Assembly: GCA_015521385.1 (NCBI GenBank)
Contig: WAOH01000142.1
Location: 1 to 5,938 of the forward strand
Direction of reading: 5' to 3'
DNA length: 5,938 bases
DNA from: Thermoproteota archaeon
GTDB lineage: Archaea > Korarchaeota > Korarchaeia > Korarchaeales > Korarchaeaceae
Below the pieces are notes generated by a model. The model did no database searches and had not been told where the DNA came from. It saw nothing but the letters and a program-made list of their open reading frames with translations. Below, in pieces: positions 5,733 through 5,938 of the stretch. Both the position numbers and the translations under genes were made by a program. The number at the start of each line of letters is the position of its first letter. The stretch's first letter is position 1.

Positions 5733-5938
5733 TCTGACTTGGATTCCCTCTCCGCCCTGACCCATTCCTCCTCGGTGATGTGCATTTCCTCTAAAGCTTT
5801 TTCAACGATTTCCTTGAACTTCCTTACCTTTTCCTTGCGTATTTCCTCCTCCAGAGCCTTCTCAACGATGGCTCTCAGGTCCAGACCGAGTTCCTCAGCT
5901 TTTCTCTTTAGCCCCTTCCTCACCCTTACGGATAGGAC
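5726..5938 (-). CDS. vapB: VapB-type antitoxin, 5' end outside the window
   Basis: The reading frame is open to the right edge and enters as VLSVRVRKGLKRKAEELG. The SVRV strand followed by two helices (RKGLKRKAEELG; DLRAIVEKALEEEIRKEK) is the layout of a ribbon-helix-helix DNA-binding antitoxin. A charged tail, ITEEEWVRAERESKSER, would wrap the toxin. A GTG at 5923 could serve as a start, but it would remove the DNA-binding strand, so the true start is almost certainly beyond the window. The stop lies 4 nt before the vapC GTG. The octapeptide IVEKALEE occurs twice, 20 residues apart. Such proteins bind and block their cognate VapC and repress their own operon. Here the partner gene is frameshifted, so the antitoxin may be left alone. 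Confidence 0.82.
   Translation of the reverse strand, partial: VLSVRVRKGLKRKAEELGLDLRAIVEKALEEEIRKEKVRKFKEIVEKALEEMHITEEEWVRAERESKSER

Noticed and set aside
5322..5765. A single intact 147-aa gene starting at ATG 5765
   Set aside because: Its first 50 or so residues overlap vapB and are out-of-frame; the PIN N-terminus (VYLLDAS) and Glu region are in the other two frames. It is better read as a frameshifted vapC from GTG 5721.
1..5938. CRISPR array, tRNA/rRNA genes or insertion sequence
   Set aside because: No regularly spaced direct repeats, no tRNA-like cloverleaf or rRNA segments, and no transposase or terminal inverted repeats were seen.

Overview
The window looks archaeal, probably from a thermophile. 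The evidence is a TATA-type promoter element, Shine-Dalgarno sites of the GAGGTGAT type fused to upstream stop codons, heavy use of AGG/AGA for arginine, a VapBC-type toxin-antitoxin pair, and a divergent archaeal-style ATP-dependent PEP carboxykinase. A korarchaeal or other Thermoproteota-related source is possible, but the sequence alone does not settle this.

Layout. (1) Positions 1-3398, minus strand: a tight three-gene operon read from right to left. It encodes a 664-aa secreted or membrane-anchored multidomain protein (signal peptide, Cys-rich region, Ig/PKD-like domain, Thr/Ser linkers, one membrane segment, large very basic C-terminal half). The first gene overlaps by 8 bp a 380-aa protein with a SHOCT-like segment and a C-terminal zinc ribbon. 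This is followed after 9 bp by a PH/GRAM-like protein that runs off the left edge. (2) Positions 3399-3490: a short divergent promoter region with one palindromic TATA box. (3) Positions 3491-5278, plus strand: a divergent ATP-dependent PEP carboxykinase, the only gene here with a clear metabolic role (oxaloacetate/PEP interconversion with ATP). (4) Positions 5279-5321: a short convergent gap with a pyrimidine-rich possible terminator. (5) Positions 5322-5938, minus strand: a VapBC-type pair, with vapB cut by the right edge and vapC broken by two 1-nt deletions.

The most novel part is the minus-strand operon. Its tight packing implies that the surface/membrane protein, the zinc-ribbon protein and the PH/GRAM-like protein are made together and may act together at the membrane. 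I do not recognise a named system, and any function is inference. The vapC lesion is the clearest anomaly: the whole PIN domain, including all the acidic residues, can be read only by switching frame twice.
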